DNA of 6,578 nt from Nitrospira sp. UBA6909 (GTDB taxonomy: Bacteria > Nitrospirota > Nitrospiria > Nitrospirales > Nitrospiraceae), in the NCBI GenBank assembly GCA_002451055.1, contig DKBD01000184.1, positions 1 through 6,578 on the forward strand, written 5' to 3'. This document shows, piece by piece, positions 1 to 6,356 of the stretch. The stretch's first letter is position 1, and the number at the start of each line of letters is the position of its first letter. The notes under the pieces are model-generated. The model was not told the origin of the DNA, made no database searches, and worked only from the letters and a program-made list of their open reading frames with translations. Position numbers and translations under genes: made by a program.

Positions 1-222
1 TACACACATTTCCGGAATATCAACGACAACCAGTGTTTTTTTGGAGCATTATCAAGACAACATCTAGCATAAACGTCCATATTTTTTGCAACTATTGAGC
101 CATTTCGAAGAGCGTAAAGCTGATGCAAATTGAATCTACTAAATAATTGAAAATACAAACCTAAATGGTATTTATACTCTGGACGGCGGTTATTTTCTTT
201 GCGTGCAAGACGAGTATCATAC

Positions 223-335
223 GTAGCACTGTGCGCGACCAAGTGTGGGGATACTTATTTAAACCATAAATAAATTGAACACTTGAGTAACGCGATGCTC
301 TCACTATCCGGCGTTACCTTATGGTAGCACTATGC
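223..335 (+). repeat. Direct repeat GTAGCACT(G/A)TGC, two copies
   Basis: Two 12-base copies with one mismatch lie at 223-234 and 324-335, exactly 101 bases apart, flanking the nested inverted repeat. The length is short and I see no transposase or further copies, so this is a described pattern, not an identified element. Confidence 0.3.
240..285. repeat. Nested inverted repeat (possible cruciform or operator)
   Basis: The outer arms are CAAGTGT (240-246) and ACACTTG (279-285). The inner arms are TTATTTA (255-261) and TAAATAA (267-273), with a 5-base loop. All 14 pairs are exact, separated by an unpaired 8/5-base internal segment. There is no T-tract, so it does not look like a terminator in either direction. 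A protein-binding or structural role is possible, but chance pairing in AT-rich DNA is not excluded. Confidence 0.4.
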
Positions 336-347
336 ATGGGAGTAACG
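285..347. repeat. GTAACG motif in three copies, alternating orientation
   Basis: GAGTAACG occurs at 285-292 and again at 340-347, and the reverse complement GCGTTAC lies between them at 311-317. It forms a 7-base inverted repeat with GTAACGC at 287-293. The spacings of the three copies are about 25 and 30 bases. The motif is short, so this may be coincidence, but it adjoins the nested inverted repeat and sits in the same low-GC block. Confidence 0.3.
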
Positions 348-404
348 ATTTCATAATGCCCATCCGATTTTCTTTGTTCCTGTGTTGATACCTGCCGTGA
401 TTGC

Positions 405-433
405 TTGACAGCTCTTCATGAGCCCAGTAGAAT
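405..433 (+). promoter_or_regulatory. Sigma70-type promoter of the tRNA-Gly gene
   Basis: A perfect -35 box TTGACA (405-410), a spacer of exactly 17 bases and a -10 box TAGAAT (428-433, 5 of 6 consensus) point into the tRNA. The predicted start is near 440, leaving a 5' leader of about 27 bases for RNase P to remove. This near-consensus strength is what a stable-RNA promoter should look like. Confidence 0.85.
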
Positions 434-467
434 TCTGCTCCTCTGACCCGTAAAGAGACTCGAGTGA

Positions 468-542
468 GCGGGAATAGCTCAGTGGTAGAGCATCGCCTTG
501 CCAAGGCGAGGGTCGAGGGTTCAAATCCCTTTTCCCGCTCCA
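468..542 (+). tRNA. tRNA-Gly (anticodon GCC), complete with encoded CCA
   Basis: The full cloverleaf can be drawn. The acceptor stem GCGGGAA (468-474) pairs with TTCCCGC (532-538). The D arm GCTC/GAGC is at 477-491. The anticodon stem TCGCC/GGCGA (493-497 and 505-509) encloses the loop TTGCCAA with anticodon GCC at 500-502. The T arm GAGGG/CCCTT (515-519 and 527-531, one G-U pair) has loop TTCAAAT. The discriminator is U539, followed by genomic CCA at 540-542. Anticodon GCC reads GGC and GGU glycine codons. It stands alone here, with its own promoter upstream and tgpA converging from 583. A pyrimidine-rich tract follows it, but I see no hairpin terminator. Antisense reading frames across it are artefacts. 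Confidence 0.98.
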
Positions 543-582
543 TCGTTTCCTCCTTCTATCCGTTCTTCTGATTCCAGTGGAA

Positions 583-2790
583 CTACTCACGCCGCTCCAA
601 GACCATCAATTGGCGAAGATTGGCCTGAGCAGAACGAAACTCTTCTTGCGTCACAGGCTGCTGCCCGAATCGGCCCCGGCAATAGAGTGCTGTAATGGCT
701 GCCACAAGTGAGGTGGCCTCGGCCCATTGCGCCTCGGTGATGCGAAGGAATTCAAGAGGAGCCATTGTCGCTGGCTTGAGAAGGCCCCTCCCTCCAAGGA
801 ACGTGATCATCCGTTTATAGAGTTGGGTGATTGCCGGTTCTTCGCGCCTCACTTCCCTCTTGGAATACCCGCGATTCCATGGCCTCATCCGACCCAACCA
901 CACAAAAAGACAGGATGCGATCAGGACGAAGATGATCACTGCGGCAAGCCGCCAGAAATTGCCACTGACGAGGTGCCCGGCGGCCTCTCCTAATGCCGCA
1001 GCCAACGGTTCGAAAAAAGCGGTCAGGGAATCCTTGGCTCTATTCCGAGCCGTCACACTGCCGTCTTGCAATCCTCGAACTATCGCGAGCTGGTCCACGG
1101 CACTGTACTGCACAAAGATGCGGCTCCAACGCAGCCGAACACTATCAAGCATCCTTCCCAATGTCTGCCACGCGGCGGCTGCATGGCCCACGCTTTCTCC
1201 GGAGGCCGGCGTCGGATCCATCATGATCCAGCCGGAGTGTGGCAGGTGAACTTCAACCCATGCATGGGCATCTTGCTGCCTCACGACATAGTAGTTCCCA
1301 TATTCGTTCCACTCCGTCGCCAGAAATCCCGTGACCAGGCGAGCGGGAATGCCGATTGCCCGCAACATGATCACCATGGCCGTCGCATAATGCTCGCAGT
1401 AACCGGTCTTTCGGGTGAAGAGAAACTCTTCGAGCGGATCGGCTTGTTCCGCAAGGGGGGCATCGAGACTATACCGATAATTCCGTGAGAGGTGGTCCTG
1501 AATGGCGACGGCTTTCTCATAGGTGTTGTGCTTACCCTCAACAACCTCTCGCGCCAAGTCCGTGATGCGATCCGATTGAACCGGAACTTGCACGAAGTGT
1601 TTGAGGAACGCCTCCGAGTATGAGACCGGCTGAGATTGAAGATCGGCCGGCAACACGGGATTTGATCGAGAAACGGCCGAGTATTCCATGCGCGTTGAAC
1701 TGGAGAATGGCAGATACAATGCCCCTGTTAAATCCGCTTGGACCGCCGGCAATCTGCCGGTTATTGTTTCGGCAAAGGGCGCCGCAAAGAGGACAGGGGT
1801 GTCTAGTGGTTCCAGAAGTATGTTGTGCCGGAGGGCCGATCCGAGATCTGGGGCCTCCTGTGAATGGCTGCGGCGCACGGTAAAAGTCCCCGGACTGTCT
1901 TCACTCACGACACGACGATGGCTCAATTGGTTCGCCCAAGACTTGCCGTCATAACGATCGAATGCAATGCCTCGCAAATAGAGTCGCTCGATCTCGCGTC
2001 GGGAGCGGCCGAGAAGTTCCACCCTCATCACCACGCTGGGATCGCGCTTGATGGGCCCGATTGCACCCAAGTCTACGGTGTTCGAAAATCCTGAGGTGCG
2101 GATGTTCTCTCCGGAGCTCTTCTGATAAAAGCCGGCCCCGACCCGTGGAATGGCGAAGAACATGACCAGGGTCAAGGCGAACGTCATGACTGCAAGGCCG
2201 TTGGCCATCCAGAAAAGTTGCGGTGTGACACGGCCATGCCCCTCTGAACGTTCTTGTAGCGACCGCAGACCGGCCACAGATCCTCCGGCGTCTTCTGAAT
2301 TCTTCGTCAGCTGGAAGAGAAGGAGTGTCCAGACCCCGGCGAAGAGATAGGCGAGGAAGATGGGAAGATACCAGAGATCCGCTGTCAGCGATGCGGCCGC
2401 CAAAATGGCTACGAGGCTGATGGCATAGAGATGCAAATAGTCCCGACGGCGCTCAAGATTGTAGAGTTTAACCATCATGAGGATTAAGAGAAAGTGAATC
2501 CCCGCCTGAAGGAAATCGCCTGAAATCCACAAACTATCGATCCAGAACACAAGGAAGCCAATGAGGACTAGAATGTTCCAAGTTGTTGTCGAGAGCTTGA
2601 TTCGCGTTACGACATGTTGGATGACTGTGAATTCCGACGTTTGCATGAGCGCGAGTGTCAGCGCCAATCCGGTCAGAATCATTAGCCACTCGGGCAGGTA
2701 AGTCGCGAGCACCAGCCCGACGAATGAGACCGACGCGAGCAAGACAGATGAGAGTCGTAGCGCTTGATCAAGGAACATGACCAGCCCCAA
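583..2790 (-). CDS. tgpA: TgpA-like membrane transglutaminase (DUF3488 / transglutaminase core / DUF4129)
   Basis: This is an inner-membrane protein with a periplasmic transglutaminase-like domain, 735 aa by this start (P. aeruginosa TgpA is about 670). Hydrophobic segments lie near residues 14-50, 71-108, 120-160 and 194-215, then one at about 613-633. Between them is a large soluble region. The TgpA hallmark VDLGAIGPIKRD is at 239-250. The transglutaminase core follows, with GYCEHYAT (Cys465), QDAHAW (His509) and MMDPTP (Asp525). The 44- and 16-residue spacings match the Cys404-His448-Asp464 triad I recall for P. aeruginosa TgpA, so it should be catalytically competent. Residues about 650-730 form a DUF4129-like tail. 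It is the last gene of the trio and overlaps DUF58 by 23 bases. I chose the TTG start because GGAG lies 7 bases before it. ATG at 2778 (11-base overlap, no clear Shine-Dalgarno) is the alternative. The substrate is unknown; a cell-envelope role is usually proposed. Confidence 0.95.
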   Translation of the reverse strand: MGLVMFLDQALRLSSVLLASVSFVGLVLATYLPEWLMILTGLALTLALMQTSEFTVIQHVVTRIKLSTTTWNILVLIGFLVFWIDSLWISGDFLQAGIHFLLILMMVKLYNLERRRDYLHLYAISLVAILAAASLTADLWYLPIFLAYLFAGVWTLLLFQLTKNSEDAGGSVAGLRSLQERSEGHGRVTPQLFWMANGLAVMTFALTLVMFFAIPRVGAGFYQKSSGENIRTSGFSNTVDLGAIGPIKRDPSVVMRVELLGRSRREIERLYLRGIAFDRYDGKSWANQLSHRRVVSEDSPGTFTVRRSHSQEAPDLGSALRHNILLEPLDTPVLFAAPFAETITGRLPAVQADLTGALYLPFSSSTRMEYSAVSRSNPVLPADLQSQPVSYSEAFLKHFVQVPVQSDRITDLAREVVEGKHNTYEKAVAIQDHLSRNYRYSLDAPLAEQADPLEEFLFTRKTGYCEHYATAMVIMLRAIGIPARLVTGFLATEWNEYGNYYVVRQQDAHAWVEVHLPHSGWIMMDPTPASGESVGHAAAAWQTLGRMLDSVRLRWSRIFVQYSAVDQLAIVRGLQDGSVTARNRAKDSLTAFFEPLAAALGEAAGHLVSGNFWRLAAVIIFVLIASCLFVWLGRMRPWNRGYSKREVRREEPAITQLYKRMITFLGGRGLLKPATMAPLEFLRITEAQWAEATSLVAAITALYCRGRFGQQPVTQEEFRSAQANLRQLMVLERRE

Positions 2791-3886
2791 CTAACGACTC
2801 CGCGTCGATAAGAACAGCCGCCGACTCTGTACCGCAAATGGTTGTCCCACGCCACGGTCTCACAACGATCAGCACCCTATTATCAGGGTCTTCCGGATCC
2901 CTGAATGTTTCGGATTGAGGTCCAATATCTGATTCCGGTGCGCGGCGTTCGCAGAGGGCCAAGACGCGCAGGAGGTCAAGCAGGTGGGATTCGCCTTGAC
3001 CGAAGGAAGAGTGAAACGTGCCCGCCGACAGTTTGAGATGATAGCCTCTGTTCGCCAGATGGTGAAGGAGGGACGCGGCAAAGGTTACGGCTTCTTCAAA
3101 TACCTTGTCGTGACTGTCCGGCGCGACTATTGATAAATGAATTTCGGCGCGCCGTTGATCTTCCGCTTCAGTTTCCCGAACTGTCAGTCTTGACGTTCTG
3201 GCCGTCGTCACCCAGTGGATCGTCCTCGAGTCGTCTCCGGCCTGGTAGAGACGGAGATTGTATAAGTCATTTCCATTTCCTCTCCGATGAGCCGCATGTT
3301 CCTGGCCGGCTGCGAGCAAATCTTGCAACAGCTCATCCGAAAGCGCCTTGATCGCGGGACAGACAAGGGCCTCCCCTTTGGATGGGTAATAGGCTTTCTT
3401 GAGAAACAGTCCGAAGGGAAATGTTGTCGCCACACGCACACCGTCCAGCTGCAACAGGCCGCGTCGGGAAGAGACAAGCGGATATGATAGAAAGCGGCCA
3501 GCCCCTGGAAGAAGCTGGTCAACGACCAATCCTCGATCGAGATCTTTCCCGTCACTCACATCGAAGAGGCACAGCAAGAACGCAGGCAATCTCGATTTGC
3601 GGTTCTTCACCACGAGGGTTGCCGTGATCGGGTCATTGGCGAAGAGCAGATCGGGAAGATGACGATGGAATTCCAGCCGCCGCAAACAGTATTCAGCCAC
3701 GATGCCGGACATCAATATAATGCTGAGCATCATCGCGAGCAGAAGGTAGAACAGATTGTTGCCGGTATTGATCGCTGCGACACCCACCGCCAAGGTAAAA
3801 AGCAAGAACTGAAGACCCTCGGGTGTGAGACGCGTCGAACGATGTTGAATGAGACGCCGGACGATCGCACGGAAGTGTGTCAGCAT
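2768..3886 (-). CDS. DUF58 family membrane-anchored protein (TgpA/MoxR partner)
   Basis: This is a 372-aa protein of the DUF58 family, the standard middle member of MoxR-DUF58-TgpA loci (YeaD in B. subtilis). An N-terminal TPEG motif (21-24) is followed by two membrane segments, about 26-40 and 44-66, joined by NTGNN. Such N-termini are typical of DUF58 proteins. The DUF58 core signature is clear at residues 207-240: LRLYQAGDDSRTIHW (211-225), then TARTSRLTVRE (228-238). The C-terminal half resembles the von Willebrand A-like fold reported for the family, but I see no complete MIDAS motif (DxSxS). The molecular role is not firmly known. Anchoring and coupling the ATPase to a membrane client is the usual inference. 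ATG at 3886 has a weak GGTGG just before it and lies 41 bases after the ATPase stop, which suggests one transcript. Its last codons overlap the start of tgpA. Confidence 0.93.
   Translation of the reverse strand: MLTHFRAIVRRLIQHRSTRLTPEGLQFLLFTLAVGVAAINTGNNLFYLLLAMMLSIILMSGIVAEYCLRRLEFHRHLPDLLFANDPITATLVVKNRKSRLPAFLLCLFDVSDGKDLDRGLVVDQLLPGAGRFLSYPLVSSRRGLLQLDGVRVATTFPFGLFLKKAYYPSKGEALVCPAIKALSDELLQDLLAAGQEHAAHRRGNGNDLYNLRLYQAGDDSRTIHWVTTARTSRLTVRETEAEDQRRAEIHLSIVAPDSHDKVFEEAVTFAASLLHHLANRGYHLKLSAGTFHSSFGQGESHLLDLLRVLALCERRAPESDIGPQSETFRDPEDPDNRVLIVVRPWRGTTICGTESAAVLIDAESLVGAGHVP
2798..2801 (-). promoter_or_regulatory. Shine-Dalgarno GGAG deciding the tgpA start
   Basis: On the minus strand GGAG is followed by 7 bases and then TTG at 2790-2788. 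The in-frame ATG at 2778-2776 has only a GGGG-containing stretch before it, which pairs poorly with the 16S tail. The site lies inside the end of the DUF58 gene, so ribosomes finishing DUF58 are placed to start tgpA. Confidence 0.5.
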
Positions 3887-3927
3887 GTACCACCGGATCG
3901 TGCCAAACGGAGACTTTCGACAGGCAG

Positions 3928-4872
3928 TTAGACGGGAACAGGGACAGAGTCCACAATATCCTGAATGATGCGCTCGGCCTGTTCAAAACTTTGCTGGCGA
4001 ACACCGTGCATGCGGGTGACCATAATACGGTGAGAGAGGACCGTGGGGGCGAGCTCCTTGATATCGTCAGGCAAGCAATAGGTTCGCCCTCGCACGAGCG
4101 CCAGAGCTTTGGCCGCGCGATTAAGAGCCAGCGCTCCACGCGTACTCACTCCCAAAGAGAGCAAATCTGACTGTCGCGTCGCCTGCACGATCGACAGGAG
4201 ATATTCCGTGAGGCTTTCGTCCACAAAGACCTTATCAACCTGCGCCTGAAGATCGAGAACATCTTGGGCTGTGAGAATCGGCTGGAGGTCTTCGGCCGGA
4301 TGGAGGGATGGGGATCGGTCAAGTACTTTCCTCTCCTCCTCCAGTGACGGATAACCGATGCGGAGTCGCATCAAAAACCGGTCAAGTTGAGACTCAGGAA
4401 GGGGAAATGTTCCATGATATTCCGCTGGGTTCTGTGTCGCGATCACCATAAACGGTTGACTGAGTGGATAGGTCTGATTATCCACTGAAATCTGTGCTTC
4501 ACTCATCGCCTCCAAGAGACTGCTTTGGGTCTTGGGTGTGGTTCGATTGATCTCATCGGCTAACACAACATTGGCAAAGATAGGACCGGGCATGAACTCG
4601 AAGGCTTGCTTCTGACGGTTGAAAATCGACACGCCTACAATGTCCGATGGCAGCAGGTCGCTCGTAAATTGGATGCGCTTGAACGAGCAGTCCAACGATC
4701 GCGCAAGGCTATGAGCAAGCGTGGTTTTTCCTACACCGGGCACGTCTTCGAGAAGGAGATGTCCGCGGGCCAGAAGCGCCACGACTGTCATTTCAATGAC
4801 AAGCGGCTTGCCCTTGATCACCCGTGAGATGTTTTCCTGAATCGAGCAAATCGACTGCGTTGGATTGATCAT
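3928..4872 (-). CDS. MoxR-family AAA+ ATPase
   Basis: This is a cytosolic AAA+ ATPase of the MoxR family, 314 aa from the ATG at 4872, a normal length for the family. The Walker A region EDVPGVGKT is at 42-50 (Lys49). Walker B VVLADEINR is at 102-110 (Asp106, Glu107). Sensor 1 is in ATQNPAEYHGTF (Asn148). LDRF at 163-166 carries a likely arginine finger, and sensor 2 lies in GVSTRGAL at 241-248. All key residues are present. MoxR ATPases are thought to act as chaperones that mature or remodel partner proteins; here the expected partners are the DUF58 and TgpA proteins encoded just downstream. An in-frame TTG at 4953 would add 27 residues, but it coincides with a -35 box, and the added sequence is low in conserved character, so I reject it. 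No Shine-Dalgarno precedes the ATG; a short leader ORF ends over it. Confidence 0.95.
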   Translation of the reverse strand: MINPTQSICSIQENISRVIKGKPLVIEMTVVALLARGHLLLEDVPGVGKTTLAHSLARSLDCSFKRIQFTSDLLPSDIVGVSIFNRQKQAFEFMPGPIFANVVLADEINRTTPKTQSSLLEAMSEAQISVDNQTYPLSQPFMVIATQNPAEYHGTFPLPESQLDRFLMRLRIGYPSLEEERKVLDRSPSLHPAEDLQPILTAQDVLDLQAQVDKVFVDESLTEYLLSIVQATRQSDLLSLGVSTRGALALNRAAKALALVRGRTYCLPDDIKELAPTVLSHRIMVTRMHGVRQQSFEQAERIIQDIVDSVPVPV

Positions 4873-4901
4873 GAGGTCAGAGCTTGGACTGGGGCGAACA
4901 T
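4869..4901 (-). CDS. Possible 10-codon leader ORF overlapping the MoxR start
   Basis: On the minus strand an ATG at 4901-4899 opens a 10-codon frame reading MFAPVQALTS and stopping at TGA (4871-4869). This stop overlaps the ATG of the ATPase gene as ATGA, a common coupling arrangement. It lies wholly inside the predicted 5' untranslated leader. Neither this ATG nor the ATPase ATG has a clear Shine-Dalgarno, so it is not certain that it is translated. The sequence lacks runs of one amino acid, so a classical attenuator peptide is unlikely. A chance frame of this length is quite possible. Confidence 0.2.
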   Translation of the reverse strand: MFAPVQALTS

Positions 4902-4921
4902 GATTGGAAATCGAACACGAT
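4895..4921. repeat. Direct repeat at the predicted start of the moxR transcript
   Basis: CGAACATGAT (4895-4904) and CGAACACGAT (4912-4921) are 10-base copies with one mismatch, offset by 17 bases. The second copy covers the predicted transcription start near 4918 and the first lies in the leader. Such placement would suit a repressor site, but a spacing of 1.6 helical turns is not ideal and chance is possible. Confidence 0.3.
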
Positions 4922-4924
4922 CGA

Positions 4925-4953
4925 AGTCTAACAAAGGGTCTGGAGGCGGTCAA
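4925..4953 (-). promoter_or_regulatory. Sigma70-type promoter of the moxR-DUF58-tgpA trio
   Basis: Reading the minus strand, TTGACC (4953-4948, 5 of 6 consensus) is followed by exactly 17 bases and TAGACT (4930-4925, 4 of 6). The predicted start is near 4918, giving a leader of about 46 bases to the ATG at 4872. The box sits in the only sizeable gap of the minus-strand gene set, just after the methyltransferase-like gene, where an internal promoter would be expected. Confidence 0.65.
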
Positions 4954-4993
4954 TTTTTATGTCTTTTACGCCGAGGCGAGGGTTTACAAGGGT

Positions 4994-6310
4994 TTAGGAA
5001 GGGACGAGTGTGAGGAACCACGGAGCGGCTTCTTCCACCATGACGGGGAAGAGTCTTGCCGTGCTGCTGGCTGGAATACCGTAGAAGGTGGCCCCTCGGC
5101 TGATCCGAACATACCGAAACCAGCCTGTGGCATGATCCGTGGACTTTGGGGAAGCGGCAGGTCGTCGAAGAGCACCGAGATCCACCAAGTTGATCGAGTC
5201 GCCGATCGGCAAGCGATGGAGTGCCTCGTACACCTCGCCGAACACCTCCGGAATGCTGGCATCAGTAAAGGGTCGCTCTTGCGGGCGATAGCGAGGCTCA
5301 TCGAGTAATTGCGCCAGAATTTCCCAAAACACTTGGTTGTCGACCGCACCTAGAACGCAGAGCGATCCTCGATCTGCCAGGAGATTGAGAAGGGCAAGGG
5401 GACCGATAATCTCAAACTTCCAGGGAGGGAAGAGCAACGCACGGTCGCTGTGCCGGACTTCGAGCGCGGGTTCGCCTTGAAATCGAATATGCCTAGAGGC
5501 TCCCTTTGACTTGTACAGTTCTTCCGCAATGATGGATTGAGACAGCCTCGATGGCTCGTAGGCGAATGTCGGCGTAGCTGGAGCCCAGCAGGTGCAGATG
5601 GTGTACCTGGAAGAGAGTTCTCCGGTATCATCCAAATTCTGAAGGGCAAACATATCCTGATTGCCGTAAAAGGAAAAGGTGAGCCCTACCTTGTTCCGTA
5701 ATATCCGCAATCGGTCCTGACTCGGGTGAAGGGGGCCTCCCAGTTTAGATCGAGGATCGAGCCGATCCAGACAATGGAGGATGAGCTGGCGATTCTGCTG
5801 TTGTAATTTCGGGACATACGATTCTGCCAACTCACTGGCGAATGACAGATCGCCGGCCCCGAGATCCAAAACGGACGCCACCTCGGCATCAAGCAAGAGG
5901 TCAAAGGGATTCGTAGAACAGCGGATTCGCTGTTCGATCTCCTCGCTCGGCATCAGAGAAACCGACCATTGGGCACCGGGTCGAGCCGTCAACTCGAAGA
6001 AGACGCAGAGCGCGCGCACGGCCTTGGCGGGCGGAAATCCCGTCAAGGTCATAAGCAACTGACCGTCAAGGTCTTGAACTCGCCGTGCCTCCTGTCGCAC
6101 CAAGACCTGGCACAACGGCTCCCTGATCGCGACAGGCAGATTGTTTTCCCGGGCTACATGAAGAAGTCTGGCGACAGTCGCGGGAAACTCTTGCTCCACG
6201 ATCAATCGCTTTGAAGCTTCCCACTGCCCGGGATATTGTCTCGCACGCCGATTGACAAGGCGGCGAAATTCGTTGAGTGACTGGACTGCTGAATTCATCC
6301 GATGAGCCAT
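4994..6310 (-). CDS. Unrecognised protein with class I SAM-methyltransferase motif I
   Basis: I do not recognise this 438-aa protein as a named family. Residues 1 to about 140 look helical and rich in Arg and Glu, with no signal peptide or membrane segment, so it is probably cytosolic. At 147-154 lies VLDLGAGD, the glycine-rich SAM-binding loop of Rossmann-fold class I methyltransferases. About 28 residues later LHCLDRLD (179-186) ends in acidic residues, as expected at the end of strand 2. LLADRGSLCVLGA near 310-322 resembles the later 'GG-turn then strand' segment. FPPW at 294-297 is not a DPPY motif. A methyltransferase of unknown substrate is the best inference. ATG at 6310 was chosen; ATG at 6298 and TTG at 6334 are alternatives, and none has a clear Shine-Dalgarno. 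It precedes the ATPase on the same strand by 121 bases, with a promoter in the gap. Confidence 0.85.
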   Translation of the reverse strand: MAHRMNSAVQSLNEFRRLVNRRARQYPGQWEASKRLIVEQEFPATVARLLHVARENNLPVAIREPLCQVLVRQEARRVQDLDGQLLMTLTGFPPAKAVRALCVFFELTARPGAQWSVSLMPSEEIEQRIRCSTNPFDLLLDAEVASVLDLGAGDLSFASELAESYVPKLQQQNRQLILHCLDRLDPRSKLGGPLHPSQDRLRILRNKVGLTFSFYGNQDMFALQNLDDTGELSSRYTICTCWAPATPTFAYEPSRLSQSIIAEELYKSKGASRHIRFQGEPALEVRHSDRALLFPPWKFEIIGPLALLNLLADRGSLCVLGAVDNQVFWEILAQLLDEPRYRPQERPFTDASIPEVFGEVYEALHRLPIGDSINLVDLGALRRPAASPKSTDHATGWFRYVRISRGATFYGIPASSTARLFPVMVEEAAPWFLTLVPS

Positions 6311-6356
6311 AACTGGTTTCGTGGCAACTCGCAAGCAGACTGGCTTACTCTAACAA

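Larger units (their letters stand above)
1..404. other. AT-rich intergenic block without a supportable gene
   Basis: This stretch of about 400 bases holds no convincing gene. A hand count gives about 39% GC over bases 1-360, with a minimum of about 25% in 121-180 and an island of about 53% in 181-240, against roughly 55-60% in the neighbouring genes. All three plus-strand frames meet stops within the first 100 bases or so, so any gene entering from the left ends at once. The only ATG-started plus-strand frames I found are about 7-11 codons long and lack a Shine-Dalgarno. It does hold short inverted and direct repeats (listed separately) and a chance-level promoter-like pair, TTGAAA at 147-152 with TATTTA at 169-174. 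It could be a degenerate remnant or an intergenic regulatory region; I cannot tell which. Confidence 0.6.

Noticed and set aside
287..317. GCGTTAC/GTAACGC as an integron attC core
   Set aside because: The core GTTRRRY is not matched (GTTACCT), and no cassette gene or integrase is present.
321..356. 11-codon plus-strand frame MVALCMGVTIS
   Set aside because: No ribosome binding site and no context; it is expected by chance.
520..542. tRNA 3' end as an attachment-site duplication of an integrated element
   Set aside because: I see no second copy of the tRNA 3' end in the window and no integrase gene.
319..590. Minus-strand reading frames of 74 and 79 codons across the tRNA-Gly
   Set aside because: They are the antisense of a complete tRNA cloverleaf. 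Proteins of this MEREKGFEPST type are a known annotation artefact.
827..1488. Plus-strand frames of about 140 codons antisense to tgpA
   Set aside because: They lie fully inside the well-supported tgpA gene, lack recognisable domains and have no convincing ribosome binding sites.
4873..4953. 27-residue N-terminal extension of the MoxR ATPase from TTG
   Set aside because: The TTG is part of a -35 box, there is no Shine-Dalgarno, and MoxR proteins normally start close to the equivalent of the ATG at 4872.
4969..4978. CGCC-GA-GGCG as a terminator after the methyltransferase-like gene
   Set aside because: The stem is 4 base pairs with a 2-base loop, and on the minus strand it is followed by an A-rich rather than T-rich run.
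4904..5308. Plus-strand frame of 134 codons
   Set aside because: It is antisense to the 3' end of the methyltransferase-like gene and the trio promoter, with no domain and mixed composition.
5410..5440. FPPW in the methyltransferase-like protein as a DNA adenine-methylase DPPY motif
   Set aside because: The first position is Phe rather than Asp/Asn/Ser, and the SAM loop does not match the FxGxG form of those enzymes.
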